Source: Leuctra nigra (taxonomy: Eukaryota; Arthropoda; Insecta; Plecoptera; Leuctridae). Taken from it: a stretch of 64,000 bases of DNA. Under the pieces are notes generated by a model. The model worked only from the letters and a program-made list of their open reading frames with translations, was not told the DNA's origin and searched no databases. A program made the position numbers and the translations under genes. The stretch's first letter is position 1. Each line of letters opens with the position of its first letter. The stretch covers positions 26,255,060 through 26,319,059 of the forward strand of contig OW203768.1 of the NCBI GenBank assembly GCA_934045905.1. Direction: 5' to 3'. Of the stretch, positions 1 to 11,900 are shown one piece after another.

Positions 1-21
1 CAGCAAATTTGAATATGTACC

Positions 22-91
22 TATTAATAGCTCAGCGTAGTATCATTGGACCGGCGATTCGGGGACATGGGTTCGAATTCCACTGGGGGCA
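22..91 (+). repeat. tRNA-like SINE head (polymerase III boxes)
   Basis: This stretch reads like a degenerate tRNA. A box A-like TAGCTCAGCGTAG lies at 28-40 and a canonical box B, GGTTCGAATTCC, at 70-81, with a CTGGGGGCA acceptor-like end. It is followed by unrelated AT-rich sequence, so it is more likely the head of a tRNA-derived SINE than a working tRNA gene. I did not fold it, and the anticodon arm was not resolved. Confidence 0.55.
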
Positions 92-202
92 AAACCTTTT
101 AAATTTGATGTTGACTTTGAATAATATTGTGTTTCACTGGACTCACGTAAATGGAAATGGAGCCTGTTGAAATGAAATGATCTTACAAATAGATTAACAT
201 AC

Positions 203-1527
203 CAATGAACTCTTAACGTTCGCATCTGATAGTTTCATCTCCCAATGCGCTACATTCTCTTGGGTCTTTAAGGGGAATTCATCGAGGAGGTCATGATCTT
301 CATTATGATTCAATGGCTGACGAGTGTTGCTATTGCTATTCAATGAGTTCAATATTAGGTCCAGAGTCTCCCCCTGTGCTTGTTGCGTGTATTTTATGTG
401 TGCCAAAGATCTCATGATATCCCGGACAGCATCTAAAGCAAAGTGAAAGAAACTAATTAATCAATGTAATAAAATGTATTAGTAATACGATACGATACTA
501 CAATTTTTACCATATTGCCAGACTTAATTTGTTTCCAACATAAAGATCCTAACCAGGGGGATGATTCCTGTACGCGTTGTTATGGACGTTAACATTGGAG
601 TAAACAAATTTTAAGATAAGATAGCTAACTTAAGAGACAAAAAACGTACAGGAATGACACCCCAGTCCTCCAACTAAGTAATAAAATTTTATGTTCATAT
701 AAAATGCGAATAGTAACAAGGTCAGAAGAGGGATCACAACTCTAGCCACTAAGAAGTTGTACCAACCTGAATTAAAATCAGAGGTAGCACGCTGCCACTG
801 AGGGATCGCAGTTACAACATCTCGTGTCGACGTCGTTGAGGCAGTTACAACATCTCGTGTCGACGTCGTTGAGGCAGTTGAAACATTGCTGTTGCTGTTT
901 GCATTTACTAGGACAGTAAGAGTTTTCTGCTTGCGGGGTGATGTCCGCAGTGTGGGAAGCACTTGAACGGGTTGGTTTGGTGGAGAAGGCAGCTCCTCAA
1001 AATTATTTGTCTCCTCGTCGGTAGATGAATAGCGACTTGCATCCATGTGAGCATGGAATCTTTTTCCACGTCCCAGATCTTCTTCCACCGAATCGATGTC
1101 GGACGTGTACAGTGAGGCTCGCCACTTTTTTCGTGCATCCAACAAAGTGTCTAAAAGTAAAACAAGTTTTTGTCACACAATCAATCGGTGCCATATATAC
1201 TTTGTTTTTTAATAGGTACGTACCCCTATTTTATATTACAATTTTTGTATATATTTTACAATTTACATCCTTAGCGCCCTCTACAGTTTGAATAGCACAC
1301 TTAAACTCACCACACGGAGACCCCAAAACTCGTACTCGGTAGCCCGTCCAAGGTGACAGCTCGTTGGGAACTGCATGCCTTTCAAGCATCTTGTTCAGCT
1401 GGGCATCCGTTGAGGATGGTGGCCACCATGTCGACGGACCGATATCTCCGTAGTACATCCATGACTCTGACACTATGCCGGTCCTGCTTTCGTCGTCGAT
1501 GAAGCTCACGACGAGGTAGCGCCCCAT
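203..1527 (-). CDS. DUF4806-like transposon companion gene, three exons, runs off window
   Basis: Three exons with consensus splice sites can be read on the minus strand: 1311-1527 (ATG at 1525-1527), 767-1150 and 203-432. Exon 1 ends in phase 1, exon 2 is exactly 384 bp and keeps phase 1, and exon 3 begins in phase 1. The first exon encodes a small domain with FIDDES and WWPP, followed by YRVRVLG. Exon 2 continues as a helical, acidic Ser/Thr-rich linker containing KKWRASLYTSDID. Exon 3 has a helix and then DEFPLKT with a following E..L, as in DUF4806. Proteins of this type accompany CACTA-like transposases in arthropods and cnidarians, and such a transposase lies directly upstream on the same strand. 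The gene continues past the left edge of the window. The biochemical role of the family is not known to me. An internal 27-bp tandem duplication lies near 804-868. Exon structure is inferred by eye. Confidence 0.65.
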
Positions 1528-1865
1528 CTTAAGTATGGATCCAAGCTAACAGGAGTTGGGACATAATTAAGCGATCAACGGGAATCTTATGGTACTTTCT
1601 CTGAAAACTTGCACACTAATTTGATCAAATGTATAATTTTTAGACTATTGAAAATTATTTTTGCATTAAGATTGGTTGGGAAAGAGAAAATTAAACGTAT
1701 GTAATTTTGCATAATCATCAATGCCAACCAAAAATATTATATTTTACAGAACGAGAGCAGTTTCTTAAAGCTCCCGTGTTCATATTTTTTTAATGTAATT
1801 TCGGAAAGTCGTGTTGCCTATGCCTGCGCTCGCAGAGCTTTTTCCTCCACAATAGGTACCTACCA
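1528..1865. other. Spacer between the two CACTA-like genes
   Basis: This is AT-rich sequence without a convincing reading frame, exon or repeat. It would hold the 3' end of the transposase and the promoter of the companion gene. Confidence 0.5.
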
Positions 1866-4077
1866 CTAAGATTCTGTCTCGACATGTAATAAGGGAAAAA
1901 GTGCAAAAGAATCAGTATCAATGGGCAGTCTCACATATTTGTTTCTTATATTGCTTACAGGCCAACACTGAAGTGAAGTTGATAAACGGCAAACTTTCAA
2001 AACACCGATCAAGGACGACTTACAAGGGACCGTATAAAGATCAGTAACTTCCTTATACCGCTTTCCTATTACTACCATGCAGCACTGGTCTACGGAATAT
2101 GCAAAGTTCACTGCAGTACTATACTTCCATCTTGTAAACCACAGCAATTGTTAGCTTCGTTATGTACTTTCAAAATGAAACTCGAGAGAGTAATTGACGA
2201 ATACTGAGGGTTGGTGCAGTCATCAAGTAACGGCCCGTTGTAGTGCATACGTTTGTACATATTGGTATCATGTACAGTTGGATCAATTCTGCTTGTATTG
2301 ATTTTTATTTCCGTCATTCGCCGCACAATTTGGTGTAGTGGATTGTTACAATGTCGTACTAGCTTTTTGAGAGGTTGCATGTAGTTTTCGAACTTGAATG
2401 CACTAAATGTATCTAATGGACCAAACGTTTTGGTATCTTCCACAATATGAAGCAGCCCGTGAACATTATGAGAAGTCCTATACTCTCCATATAATTTACC
2501 AAAGTTCACTACAAAGTTTTTGAGAAGATTTTCAGCATATGATCCGTATAATTGGAAAAAATCAACACTTGCCAATATTCGAACTGCTACGTGCAATGTC
2601 ATGAAGTTAATGTATCTCAGATCAGAGGCTCCGTTAGTGAATGCATTTCTTAAAACAAGTGGTCCAGTGTACAGGAGGAACTGTCTGACCTCCAGGCCAG
2701 ACAGGAAGGCTCTGTAGCCTTCCAACGACTAATATCAGCAAGTGGTCGAGGCGATCGTGCAAACTCAAAAGGAATAAATACGCGAAAAGCCATCAAGTTA
2801 GTGGTTACCATTTCAATTGCTCTACCAGACAACTTATAGGGCACCTTACCATTCATCCACACATCCCGTATAAGCTTTTTCATCAGGCCAATGCAAATTA
2901 GATGCATATAATCAAGCGGAATGCTTGTAACCATGTCGAACATGGGTATTTTTTCCAGCAAAGATGCACCAAGATGAAAGTTATCATCAGACTTGTCAAG
3001 AAAATCTTGATGTGTTCGGGCTCTTTCTTCATGACTTATGAAACAAATACGGTGTTCAATGTAATCACCCTCCACAAAACATTTTGTACAAGAACTTCTT
3101 CCTGAATGGCCTTTGATATTACACACAAATGATTTGGCTGGGGCATCGCATATTAACGAATGGATTCTGACAAGAAAGTCAATACCGTTAATGTGAATAC
3201 CATGAGTAACTAAATCAATAGCATCTTCGACAAATGCCGAGATAAACAGATTTGAATCGGCTGGTTTGGAATCGCCATGGTAAATACCAATTGGAAATAC
3301 TTTTGAGATTGGGAAAGAACCCGCATGACAAAGAATTGGCCACAGTTGACTGTTAGAACTCTCAGATAATGGAAGCCCATCAATTCCAATTGATAGCAGA
3401 AGGGTGCGATTAGGACAATGTTTAGTTTCAATCCACTTAAGGGCGTAAGAGATACCATCTTTTAAACCAAAATGGTAATAATATCCAGGTGCCATTGCCT
3501 GGACGGGAGTTTCCCTTGGTGTTCCTAGGAGAGTACGTGGATCTTTAGGGAGTTTAGAATTCTCCACGTGATTTCTCAATATAGACAAAAGTGATTTCAA
3601 TGCCTTGTGAGTTATATTGTTCTGAACTGTCCAAGTTGCCAGATCTTGTGCTAGCGTGTTACTCGAAGGAGTAACTGAAATTTTAGACGCTACATCCTCG
3701 CCGATATTGCATGCATCCGTTAAGTTGGCTGTACTTTTATTTGCAAGCGAGTCTAAATACATAATTGACTGATCTGAGTAGTGGATAACATTCTTGGCTG
3801 CCACTGAAGGCAGAGAACTTTGCAAGGAACATGAAAGATTTTCATTCTCTGATGTCATTTGTTCTACTGGAGCTGGGCTTTCTACTGGAACTGGGCTTTC
3901 TACTGGAACTGGGCTTTCTACTGAACCAGGAACACTTTCTCCTCCTGCAAGTGTTCCATCCACTCTGGAACTAGGTTCCCTTATGTCATTGTTGCACAAG
4001 GAATCTGTCTTAGCTTGAATTAATCTATTGAAATGGCGGGTAGTTAAATCTCTGAAATATTTTCTCGACTTCGGCAT
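1866..4077 (-). pseudogene. CACTA/EnSpm-like transposase with DUF4218-type C-terminus, frameshifted
   Basis: The minus strand encodes a transposase in three frames. The first part (2650-4077, ATG at 4075-4077) starts with MPKSRKYF and has a Pro/Val/Glu repeat near residues 48-70. It then carries the conserved core: SIGIDGLPL, PIGIYHGDSKP, a Cys pair in CTKCFVEGDY, and PLDYMHLICIG. The frame is lost near 2725, after WKATE. It resumes in 2108-2725 with FLLYTGPLVL and the DUF4218 signature NVHGLLH, FSAFKFENYM and LKKLVRH. A second shift near 2125 leads into 1866-2147, which holds the tail ending in FPLLHVETES. Together these make about 730 codons. Transposases of this kind cut and paste DNA with terminal inverted repeats. 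Two frameshifts make it non-functional unless they are sequence errors. The DUF4806-like gene downstream on the same strand completes the usual two-gene unit. I could not identify terminal inverted repeats inside the window. Confidence 0.8.
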
Positions 4078-4969
4078 TTCTTCGATTCCGGGGTAAAATA
4101 AATAATAAACTGTAACTACTCGAAGTATAAACTTCAGTTTAAAGTTTATATAGGTACCTACCTACCTAATAAACTTAAGTAGGTAAATAATAAACTAAAC
4201 TGTACTAGTTCTACATTACCATTAGATATTATAAGGAAGGAAGGAAGGAAGGAAGGAAGGAATAACAAGGGCAACTACTTCCATCTGAAACACATGAAGA
4301 AGGGCCACCGATTAAGGACATTAGTCGCTATTTATGTAAAGTACTGGGAAATTTACTACTTAGTATTAGGTAGGTACCTAATAAGTTTTTAGTTGTTTTT
4401 AGTTTTTTTAGTTGTGCCGTTGAGACGTTCGAGTTAAGTCCTGACGTAGGTTGGTGACATCCAGTCTTGACAGAGATGTATCATGGATGGGCTATTCCTG
4501 GCCACGCTAAATTTCGCTCAGGACCGGTTGTCAAGGAGAATAGCGTTCAAGCGTTATGTCATTTACCAAGCCGCATTGAAACTTAAAGCTCAGTTCAAGC
4601 CCTCGGGTAGGTCAAAATATCCGTTGTCTTAATTATCATTGCTAACATTAATTATCATTATCAAAATGACCTTTTGATTTGTTTTAATTTGGCCCACCCA
4701 TCATAATCAAATTTTGAACAACTTTTGATACCTACAGTTAAAGAGGGAATTTTTATTAACCTAATCGTTATACCTACCTACACAATTTTTTTTTAAATAG
4801 TGGTGTGTAAGGAAATTGGTTTGGGATCAGATTAATGCACTAAAATATAAAAATCGCAATTTAAAACTTATTAACAGATACCTACATGGACCCACTAACG
4901 TTTCATACAACTTCTGGTAGGTACCTATTTTATAAGCAGGCATTTCGGATCGGATAATATCCGATCCGA
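4078..4969. other. AT-rich spacer with GGAA and GGTA microsatellites
   Basis: This region contains a (GGAA)n run at about 4229-4262 and scattered TAGGTACCTACC motifs near 4150-4170 and 4365-4380. I see no coding or structural signal beyond these. Confidence 0.6.
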
Positions 4970-5305
4970 TCAGTGGTGAGGTCCAGACAAAGAGCAGCCA
5001 GGGTCGGCCTAACCATACCCTCCCTTGAATTTGTGGACCCCATCGAGCCGGCCTCCCCCCTCGAGATGGTGATCCCCCTGAAATCGGGTTCCGCCGGCCC
5101 GAATCCTCACACCTCCCGGTCCGTCCCCATTCCGACCTGGCCTTCCCTCCAGTACTGGACTCCCCCGGATCGGGCCCGTTAGGTCGACCCCCTTCCCATG
5201 GCCTCCACTTAAATCAACAAAGTTTCAATTAAAATTTAATGTGCGCAATATAACCTCGTCGTTGACGCGTCGTTAAACCCTAATAATCTAATCTAATCTA
5301 ATCTA
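4970..5305 (+). mobile_element. SINE-type repeat, (AATCT)n tail, 5'-truncated copy
   Basis: This is copy 1 of a GC-rich dispersed family. It begins inside the element at CAGTGGTGAGGTCC and ends with an (AATCT)n tail. Full copies start about 120 bp earlier, at the CGGCTGCCACCTTA block. Truncation at the 5' end with an intact tail is the usual mark of target-primed reverse transcription. Other copies lie at 27345, 32072, 36741, 38593, 39785 and 49271. Confidence 0.8.
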
Positions 5306-5552
5306 CGGGTTCGATCTCTTATCTTTGTACCTCAAAATCAACATCTCAAAAGAACGTATTATAATGCAAAATACAATTCAATTTATATGTAGTAAATAAA
5401 TCAGAATATCAAAATGGCATGAAGGCGGTTGAACTAGTAATATCATAATTATTATTTATTATCTGTTTGTACAGCATATACAAATTGCTAAAAAAAACAC
5501 AGAATGGGGCATTCCAGCTCCAAATCCCCAAGCAAAAAACCTGACCACCTGG

Positions 5553-5780
5553 GATATTATTAACTTTTTGTGGGAATATTGTATACTTAAAAAGAGTCGA
5601 CACGTGTAATTTTGTTTGACCTTGAGGTCAGCCACTTCCGAAATGCAAGCTTGCAAATTATAATGATTTTGTATTTTTTAAACATTTTGCTCTCACTCTC
5701 ATAGCTCATAACTTTTGATCCAAACATCGTACGAAGATGACTTTGTTACCAAATTGAAGCTCTTGTTATGCTCTATTTTA
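5553..5780 (+). repeat. Dispersed repeat R1, copy 1
   Basis: About 225 bp here match the reverse complement of 22895-23118. Shared blocks include TCGACACGTG, GACCTTGAGG, TTTTGATCCAAACATCG and TTGAAGCTCTT. Similarity stops sharply after TATGCTCTATTTTA in both copies. The nature of the parent element is unknown. Confidence 0.7.
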
Positions 5781-7280
5781 TCTAGTGGAGCGGTCGCTCC
5801 ACGCCAGCCAAGTCGTACGGCGCGCGCACACTCTCATATAAAGGCTGGAGCAAACCCACTTTTACTGTAGGCATCAAAGTGGCATTTTCGGCCTACTGGA
5901 TCTTAAAATTGGGGAATCTCACGTTGTTGGGAAATATCTTAATTTCGAGCAATGGCCCACCCTACAACATATACCAAATTTGGGAACAATAGGTTACGCC
6001 CTTTGCGAGCTAGAGGGCCGTGAAAACCGTGTTTTAGGGTAGCTTCGTTGGGCCGAGATGGGTAACATTTTGTAGTAACAAAAATGTCCGTGTGTCCGTG
6101 GGGTGGCGCCATGGTCGATTTTTCGTCGTCTTGCCGCGTTCTAACCTTTTTCAAATAACCCACGGGTAAGTATTGAGCTAACGTGTTTTTTACAAAATAA
6201 TCGTGTTCTTTATTCTGTCTACAGGTTCATCTGCGTTTATATTGTGTGTCTACGTGTCGTATATCGTGTCTCCGTAACAAGGTACGCAATGTTAATAATA
6301 CCTAGTAGCAAATATAACTTCAAATTGATAAAATGTTCGAGAAACACTAGGATACATAACCTGTACCACCTTGCTAGGTAGTGTCAAATCGCATAAAATG
6401 TGCGGAAAGACCTTACAGTAAGTTTAATCTGTATCAATATATTTTCATATTGTGGTGTGGGGATAATAACAAAATATTGAAACCTTCAAAAACATACCTA
6501 GGTAGGTACCTAGGTAGGTAGGTACACCGTATCTAAGTATACCTACTGGATAGTTACCTACGTAGGTAGGTGGGTACTTACCTACACCCAACAAATCATA
6601 AAACGTATTTGAATGAAACAGATTGGCTGCTGGCCAGATTCCTTGACAATCAATCCTTGTTATTATCAATGAAATCAGAGTTCACCTACCTAGTACCCAC
6701 TAGAGGTACCTAGATGACGAGTAAGCATAGACTTCATCGAATGATGCTTCACATCTTTTTCAGACAATCCATTTCTTTCAAATACTGTTTTATGATTTGA
6801 GTGTAACTAGTAAGTAGAATATAATAAGGTAGGTAGGTAGGTAGGTAGGTACAGGTACCTACTGTCAATTTACCAAATAACAGGGGGCCAATTCTTGAGA
6901 TTAACGTTTTGAAACCATGTAGGTAGGTAGGTAGGTATGTTGTCTTTGTTTAAAAAGTATAAAAGTTGAAGGCTAAGCAATAGTTGTCAATTGTTTCAAG
7001 TTGTATAGTACAAGAAAACGTATGGTTCCAAAACGTGAAAACTCAAGAATTGGCCTCCAGAGTAGAATAGTATGACTGGATAGTATGACCAATCTGAGTA
7101 TATCCTTACACATTCTGTTGTAAGTATGTCTTTAATCTTAGTATAATATATGAAAATGTTGTGCACATGCTGCACTAGATGAGGCAATTGTTGGTGTGAT
7201 TACAAAACTCGAATTACTAACTTGAAAAACTTGAGGCCGCTAAAAGTAACATTAAATTCACTAATTTCCGCCATATTTAT
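5781..7280. other. Non-coding stretch with GGTA/TACC microsatellite blocks
   Basis: The region has a GC-rich palindrome, GGAGCGGTCGCTCC, near 5787 and (GGTA)n or mixed GGTA/TACC runs near 6500-6535, 6824-6862 and 6917-6938. No supported gene was found. Confidence 0.55.
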
Positions 7281-8442
7281 TGAGCGAGCGTAGCGAGCGT
7301 CACCACGGTACTCTTACGGCACTTTCTCTGTGTGTATTTTTTTTTTTTTTTTTGTGTTCACTGCCCAGGTCAAACGGCACAACCAATCGATCTGAAATTT
7401 TGCACATATACTAACGTAATCTATGCGGTCCCTGGGATCGTTTTTGAACGATAACGTCGATGGTCCAGTTCAATACTGAGACATCTCCAAAATCATAGTT
7501 TTGAGATAAATCGAATATAAGATTTCAATAAGATGTCTCAGTATAGAACTGGAGAATGTTATAGAGATACATCAGCGATCTCGTGGAGGCAAATGAAACT
7601 AAAAGATATCCCAGTACAGTACTGGATAGAGCTTGAAATTCTGAATCCAATGATATATAATTTCATTTTTCAATTTTTTTGAGATGTCTCAGTATTGAAC
7701 TGGACCATCGATGTGATTGGTTCAAATTTAAAAAAAAATATCTTTTGATTGGTAGTTCCGATCAATTTGAAATTTTGACAAGTCATGGCGACCAACATTG
7801 TACCCAATCTTACAAAGTTTCAGCCAAATCCTCCCATTGGTTAAAATTTAAAAAAATATTTTATGTAATTTTTTAAATTTAAACTTGAACCGTATGACTG
7901 ATCAACTTAAAACTTTGCATGGTCATTGGGACTAACATTATCTGCATTTTTGACAATTTTCAGACTAATCCATGTTTAAATCCAAAAGTTATTGACGTTT
8001 TACGGACATTTTGCGTGTTGGCTGTCAAATATCTCGAAAATGTTGATCACGGCTACTTCGACTCTTTATAGTTCCAAGGTAGTTAGAGTAGAAACTTTCA
8101 AATGTATGAAACTGATATGACCATTCAACAGATCGATCTAATATTGTGTAAGTACACACAATAATATCATATGAGTGGTCCCAGGTCTATTTTTTTTTAA
8201 GAGATCCTGTGATTTTTGAATATTAACGAGGAACAGTTCAATCAGAAAGGTTCAAAAGGTTCAAGCTTTGCATGGTTATTGGGACTAATGTTTTAGGACA
8301 ATTTTGAGATTTTTATACTTGAGTCTGACAAATTCAAGAATTATTGGCTTTTAATGATATTTTCGATAGACATAATTTCGGTTCGAGGTGTTGCGCCTGT
8401 CCGTGCTCGCTCATCAACGCGTTACACAGAGCGTTTTCCTAG
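7281..8442 (+). mobile_element. Helentron/HINE-like non-autonomous element, copy 1
   Basis: The left end starts with TGAGCGAGCGTAGCGAGCG. The right end has a subterminal hairpin, AACGC-loop-GCGTT, at about 8416-8435, followed by TTTCCTAG and a T. A hairpin shortly before a CTAG end is typical of rolling-circle Helentron or HINE termini. The inverted motif GAGCGAGC occurs near both ends. A second copy at 53551-54069 shares both ends but has a shorter and different interior, which fits a non-autonomous family. No Rep/helicase coding sequence is present. The family assignment is an inference from the termini. Confidence 0.55.
7458..7710. repeat. Nested foldback element with 30-bp perfect arms
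   Basis: The 30-bp sequence at 7458-7487 is the exact reverse complement of 7681-7710. A third partial copy of the arm lies near 7531-7554. It sits inside the Helentron-like element, so it is either a nested MITE or an internal palindrome of that family. Confidence 0.7.
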
Positions 8443-8636
8443 TGGTACCTAGCTAAAAATGGTACAGCTTAATTGATGTTCAAACATTTCGCTGGGGGGG
8501 GGCACCAGGGGGCCACGAAATTCCTTGATATTTCCATGGCAAGACGGCTGACTCTGAACCTTTACTCTCTAGGTAGATAAACCAATCTACGGAGGATTGA
8601 GGCTGGGAAATGGACATTTTTCTATGTCGTGCAGGA

Positions 8637-8801
8637 TTGTTTGTCGGGGTGTTCTAACCTGCTCCGAGCAAGTGGAAGTACGTCACTGAATATGTTAGGT
8701 GCAAGGATTATGAATCAAAACTCGACGGATAAGTATAAGTAAACTGTTTCGTGATGACTTCTGGTGTGATATGAGCAGGTTATAACACCCCGACGAACAG
8801 A
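8637..8801. repeat. Short inverted-repeat element just upstream of the large MULE gene
   Basis: The arms at 8637-8664 and 8773-8801 share GTCGGGGTGTT and AACCTGCTC in inverted order, with few mismatches, separated by about 110 bp. It lies 175 bp before the start of the 1675-codon frame. It could be a MITE or part of the 5' region of the larger transposon. Confidence 0.55.
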
Positions 8802-8975
8802 CTACTATTCCTTATTATACCACACATTCTTACAATGTTCCAGTCTTTTGATGTGCATTAATTTTAACAGCTTCTTCTGCCTACCTGAGCTGTACTGCTA
8901 GGAGTGTTTGGGAGACATCAGAGTGATCAGGCCAGTTTAGTTTTCAATTTCTAATATTTTCTCCTATTTTCTGTC

Positions 8976-11900
8976 ATGTCCCTGATTGTAATCGGTGACT
9001 CGCAGGTGAAATATGTGTCCGACTGGAATGGCGACACTCTCGCAGTGCAGTCATTCCCTGGCGGGCACATCTGTCACATTAAGGAGCACGCCGTGCGCAT
9101 CGTCCCCTACTACCGTGCCGTCATCTTCCATGTCGGCACAAACAATGTGTCTAACGAATTCCAATCCATCCACTGCATCCTTAGGGAATTTGAGTCCCTC
9201 ATTTGCGAAACGAGGCAGGCAAATCCCCTGATACGGATTGTGATTTGCACAGTTTTGCCGCGCCACGTGAATGAGTTTGACCACCGGAAGGCACGGGCAG
9301 ACCGCATCAGGGAAGCGGAGGACTTTAACAACAAGGCGAAGCAGCTGAACACCGAGCTGCGTCGGAGGTGCAGCGCGTGGGAAGTCGAGCTGTGCGACCA
9401 GTGGCACACATTCCTCGCTCGAGACCACATCGGAGGCGATGGCCTGCACCTCTCTACCACAGGGTTTGAGTATATTAGGTCTGTGTATGACAAGTTTGTT
9501 ACTTCATGTTCTTCTGTCCTACCTTCTATGCCAAGCTTTTCACTGAATGTAGACTTTCCTGTCCTGAGGTCCCCTCATTTTGTTGTCCCCTCTCTTGATG
9601 TTTCTGTCCCCTCTCTTGATGTTACTGTCTCCCCTCTTGATGTATCTGTCCCTCCTCTTGATGTATCTGTCCCCCCTCTTGATGTTTCTGTCCCTCCTCC
9701 AGGCTTCCCTTGTATTCTGCCTCCTCCAGGCTTTACTTTTCTTCTGCCTCCTCCGGTGCATGTCCCCCGCATGAATGTTCCCTCGGTGCATGTCCCCCAC
9801 ATGAATGTCCCCTCGGTGCATGTCCCCCGCATGAATGTTCCCTCGGTGCATGTCCCCCACATGAATGTCCCCTCGGTGCATGTCCCCCGCATGAAAGTTC
9901 CCTCGGTGCATATCCCCCGCATGAAAGTTCCCTCGGTGAATGTCCCCCACATGAATGTCCCCTCGGTGCATGTCCCCCGCATGAAAGTTCCCTCGGTGCA
10001 TGTCCCCCACATGAATGTCCCCTCGGTGCATGTCCCCCGCATGAAAGTTACCTCCGTGAATGTCCCCTCGGTGCATGTCCCCCGCATGAAAGTTCCCTCG
10101 GTGCATGTCCCCCACATGAATGTCCACTCGGTGCATGTCCCCCACATGAAAGTTCCCTCGGTGCATGTCTTGAATGGAGCCCGACCACGAATGATGTTTG
10201 AGAGTGTTAATAAGTTTAGTGTTCTTGGTGACAGCTATTGTGATGGCTTTTCTTCTTGCATGCACTCTCCTGTCCTTGTACCTCGCAAGAGGAAGCCGCA
10301 AGTTTCTCGGTTTGTTTCTTTCCCTCGCCATTCACAGCTCCCGAGACACTCACCGATCCCCAAGGAAGGTGCCAGTGTAAAGGTTGCTCTGTCTTGTTCC
10401 CCTGGCAACCAGTCTCCTCCAGGCTGTTCTGTCACATTGCCCACATTAGTTGTCAAGCACCGTGTTGATGATAGCAATAATTCTCTTCAAGATTTAGCTT
10501 TTAGTACAAGAGTTTGTGCGGGAGGGAAAATAGTTTATCCTCGAGAATGTAGTGCTTGCAACAAATTATATGCAAATAGGCATGCTTATTCCAGACATTT
10601 AACAACCTGTGGAGAGAAGGACAGACATGGACCGGCTCGAACTAAATGTCTAGTCGATGTTTGCAATAATACATTCTATCACAAAGTCGCGATGATTAAC
10701 CATTTGGCAAGTGTTCATGGATACATATTTGAAAGTGAGCACCTTACATTTCCTAACATGGCCTTATTTAAAAAGTGGAAGGCAGAGGAGGAAATCAAAA
10801 AATTATCTAGTTTTACAAATTCAAGTAGTTCAAATCGTGGCGATACAGCACACACTTACTATACATGTCAATTCGATGTTGAAAATAAAACTCATAGGAT
10901 GAAAAATTATCACTACAGGCTCACTTCACAGAAATGGACAAAAGGTCAAGTTCCTGATTTTGACTGCCCAGCTCGAATGCTAGTGGCAATAAATAATGGT
11001 GTTCTTAATGTAGAATATATAAAGTCCCATACCCATGATTTAAAATTTGAAAATGTAAAATATCATCAATATCAAGAGGATACTCGATCCTTTATTGAGG
11101 GCAAATTAAATGATGGTGTGTCAAAACGTAAAATCAAACTAGATATGCAGGAAGATGCTGGTCTTCTGGACAAGAGAGATGGTACGCTATTTCCAAAAAA
11201 AATTCATCAAGTATCCATGAGGTACTTGAATCAGTTTGACAGTGCATTGAAAGCAAAGGGACGTTTAGCCGATGATGCTACATCGGTTGCAGTTTTTATT
11301 CAAGGTAAATTAGAACAGAAAGACGACTCCATCATTGTATATAAACCAATGGGAGGAGACACCGTTGTAGGTAATACGGATTTAGATAATTTGCCGTATA
11401 GTAAAGATTTATTTGTTGTAGGTATTCAAACTAAAGAACAGTTAGAAATGATGAAGCAGGGTTCAGTGAAGATTTTATGTTTGGATTCAACCTATAGCAC
11501 TACTCAATATGGCTATTATTTGTATACATTTGTTGTTCCTGATGAATTCGGTTACGGTTACCCGGTTGCTCACTTCATTACCAATGACGACAAAACCGCA
11601 ACATTAACTTCATGCTTTTCAAACATTGCTTCACGATGCCCCGATGGTATCGATATCAATGTCCTTATGACAGATGATGACCAAAGAGGATGGCAATCTG
11701 TTAAGAATGCCTTTGGTGAAAAAGCAAGGCACCACTTTCTCTGTGTGTGGCATGTTAAACGCGCTTGGCAAAAAAACATTGGTCTTCACATTCATGATCA
11801 AAGCTTACAGAGGGATGTCTTCACTGCCTTAGAAGTTATTTTGAAAGAGCGGAATGTTTATCAGTTTGATACTCTTTTGAATAATTTTATAAATAAATTC

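Noticed and set aside
22..91. Functional tRNA gene
   Set aside because: Boxes A and B are present, but the stem pairing looks poor, and no terminator T-run follows the acceptor end.
9540..10331. Minus-strand frames opposite the coding minisatellite (263 and 190 codons)
   Set aside because: They are shadows of the in-frame VHVP repeat on the plus strand. The plus frame has domain context on both sides.
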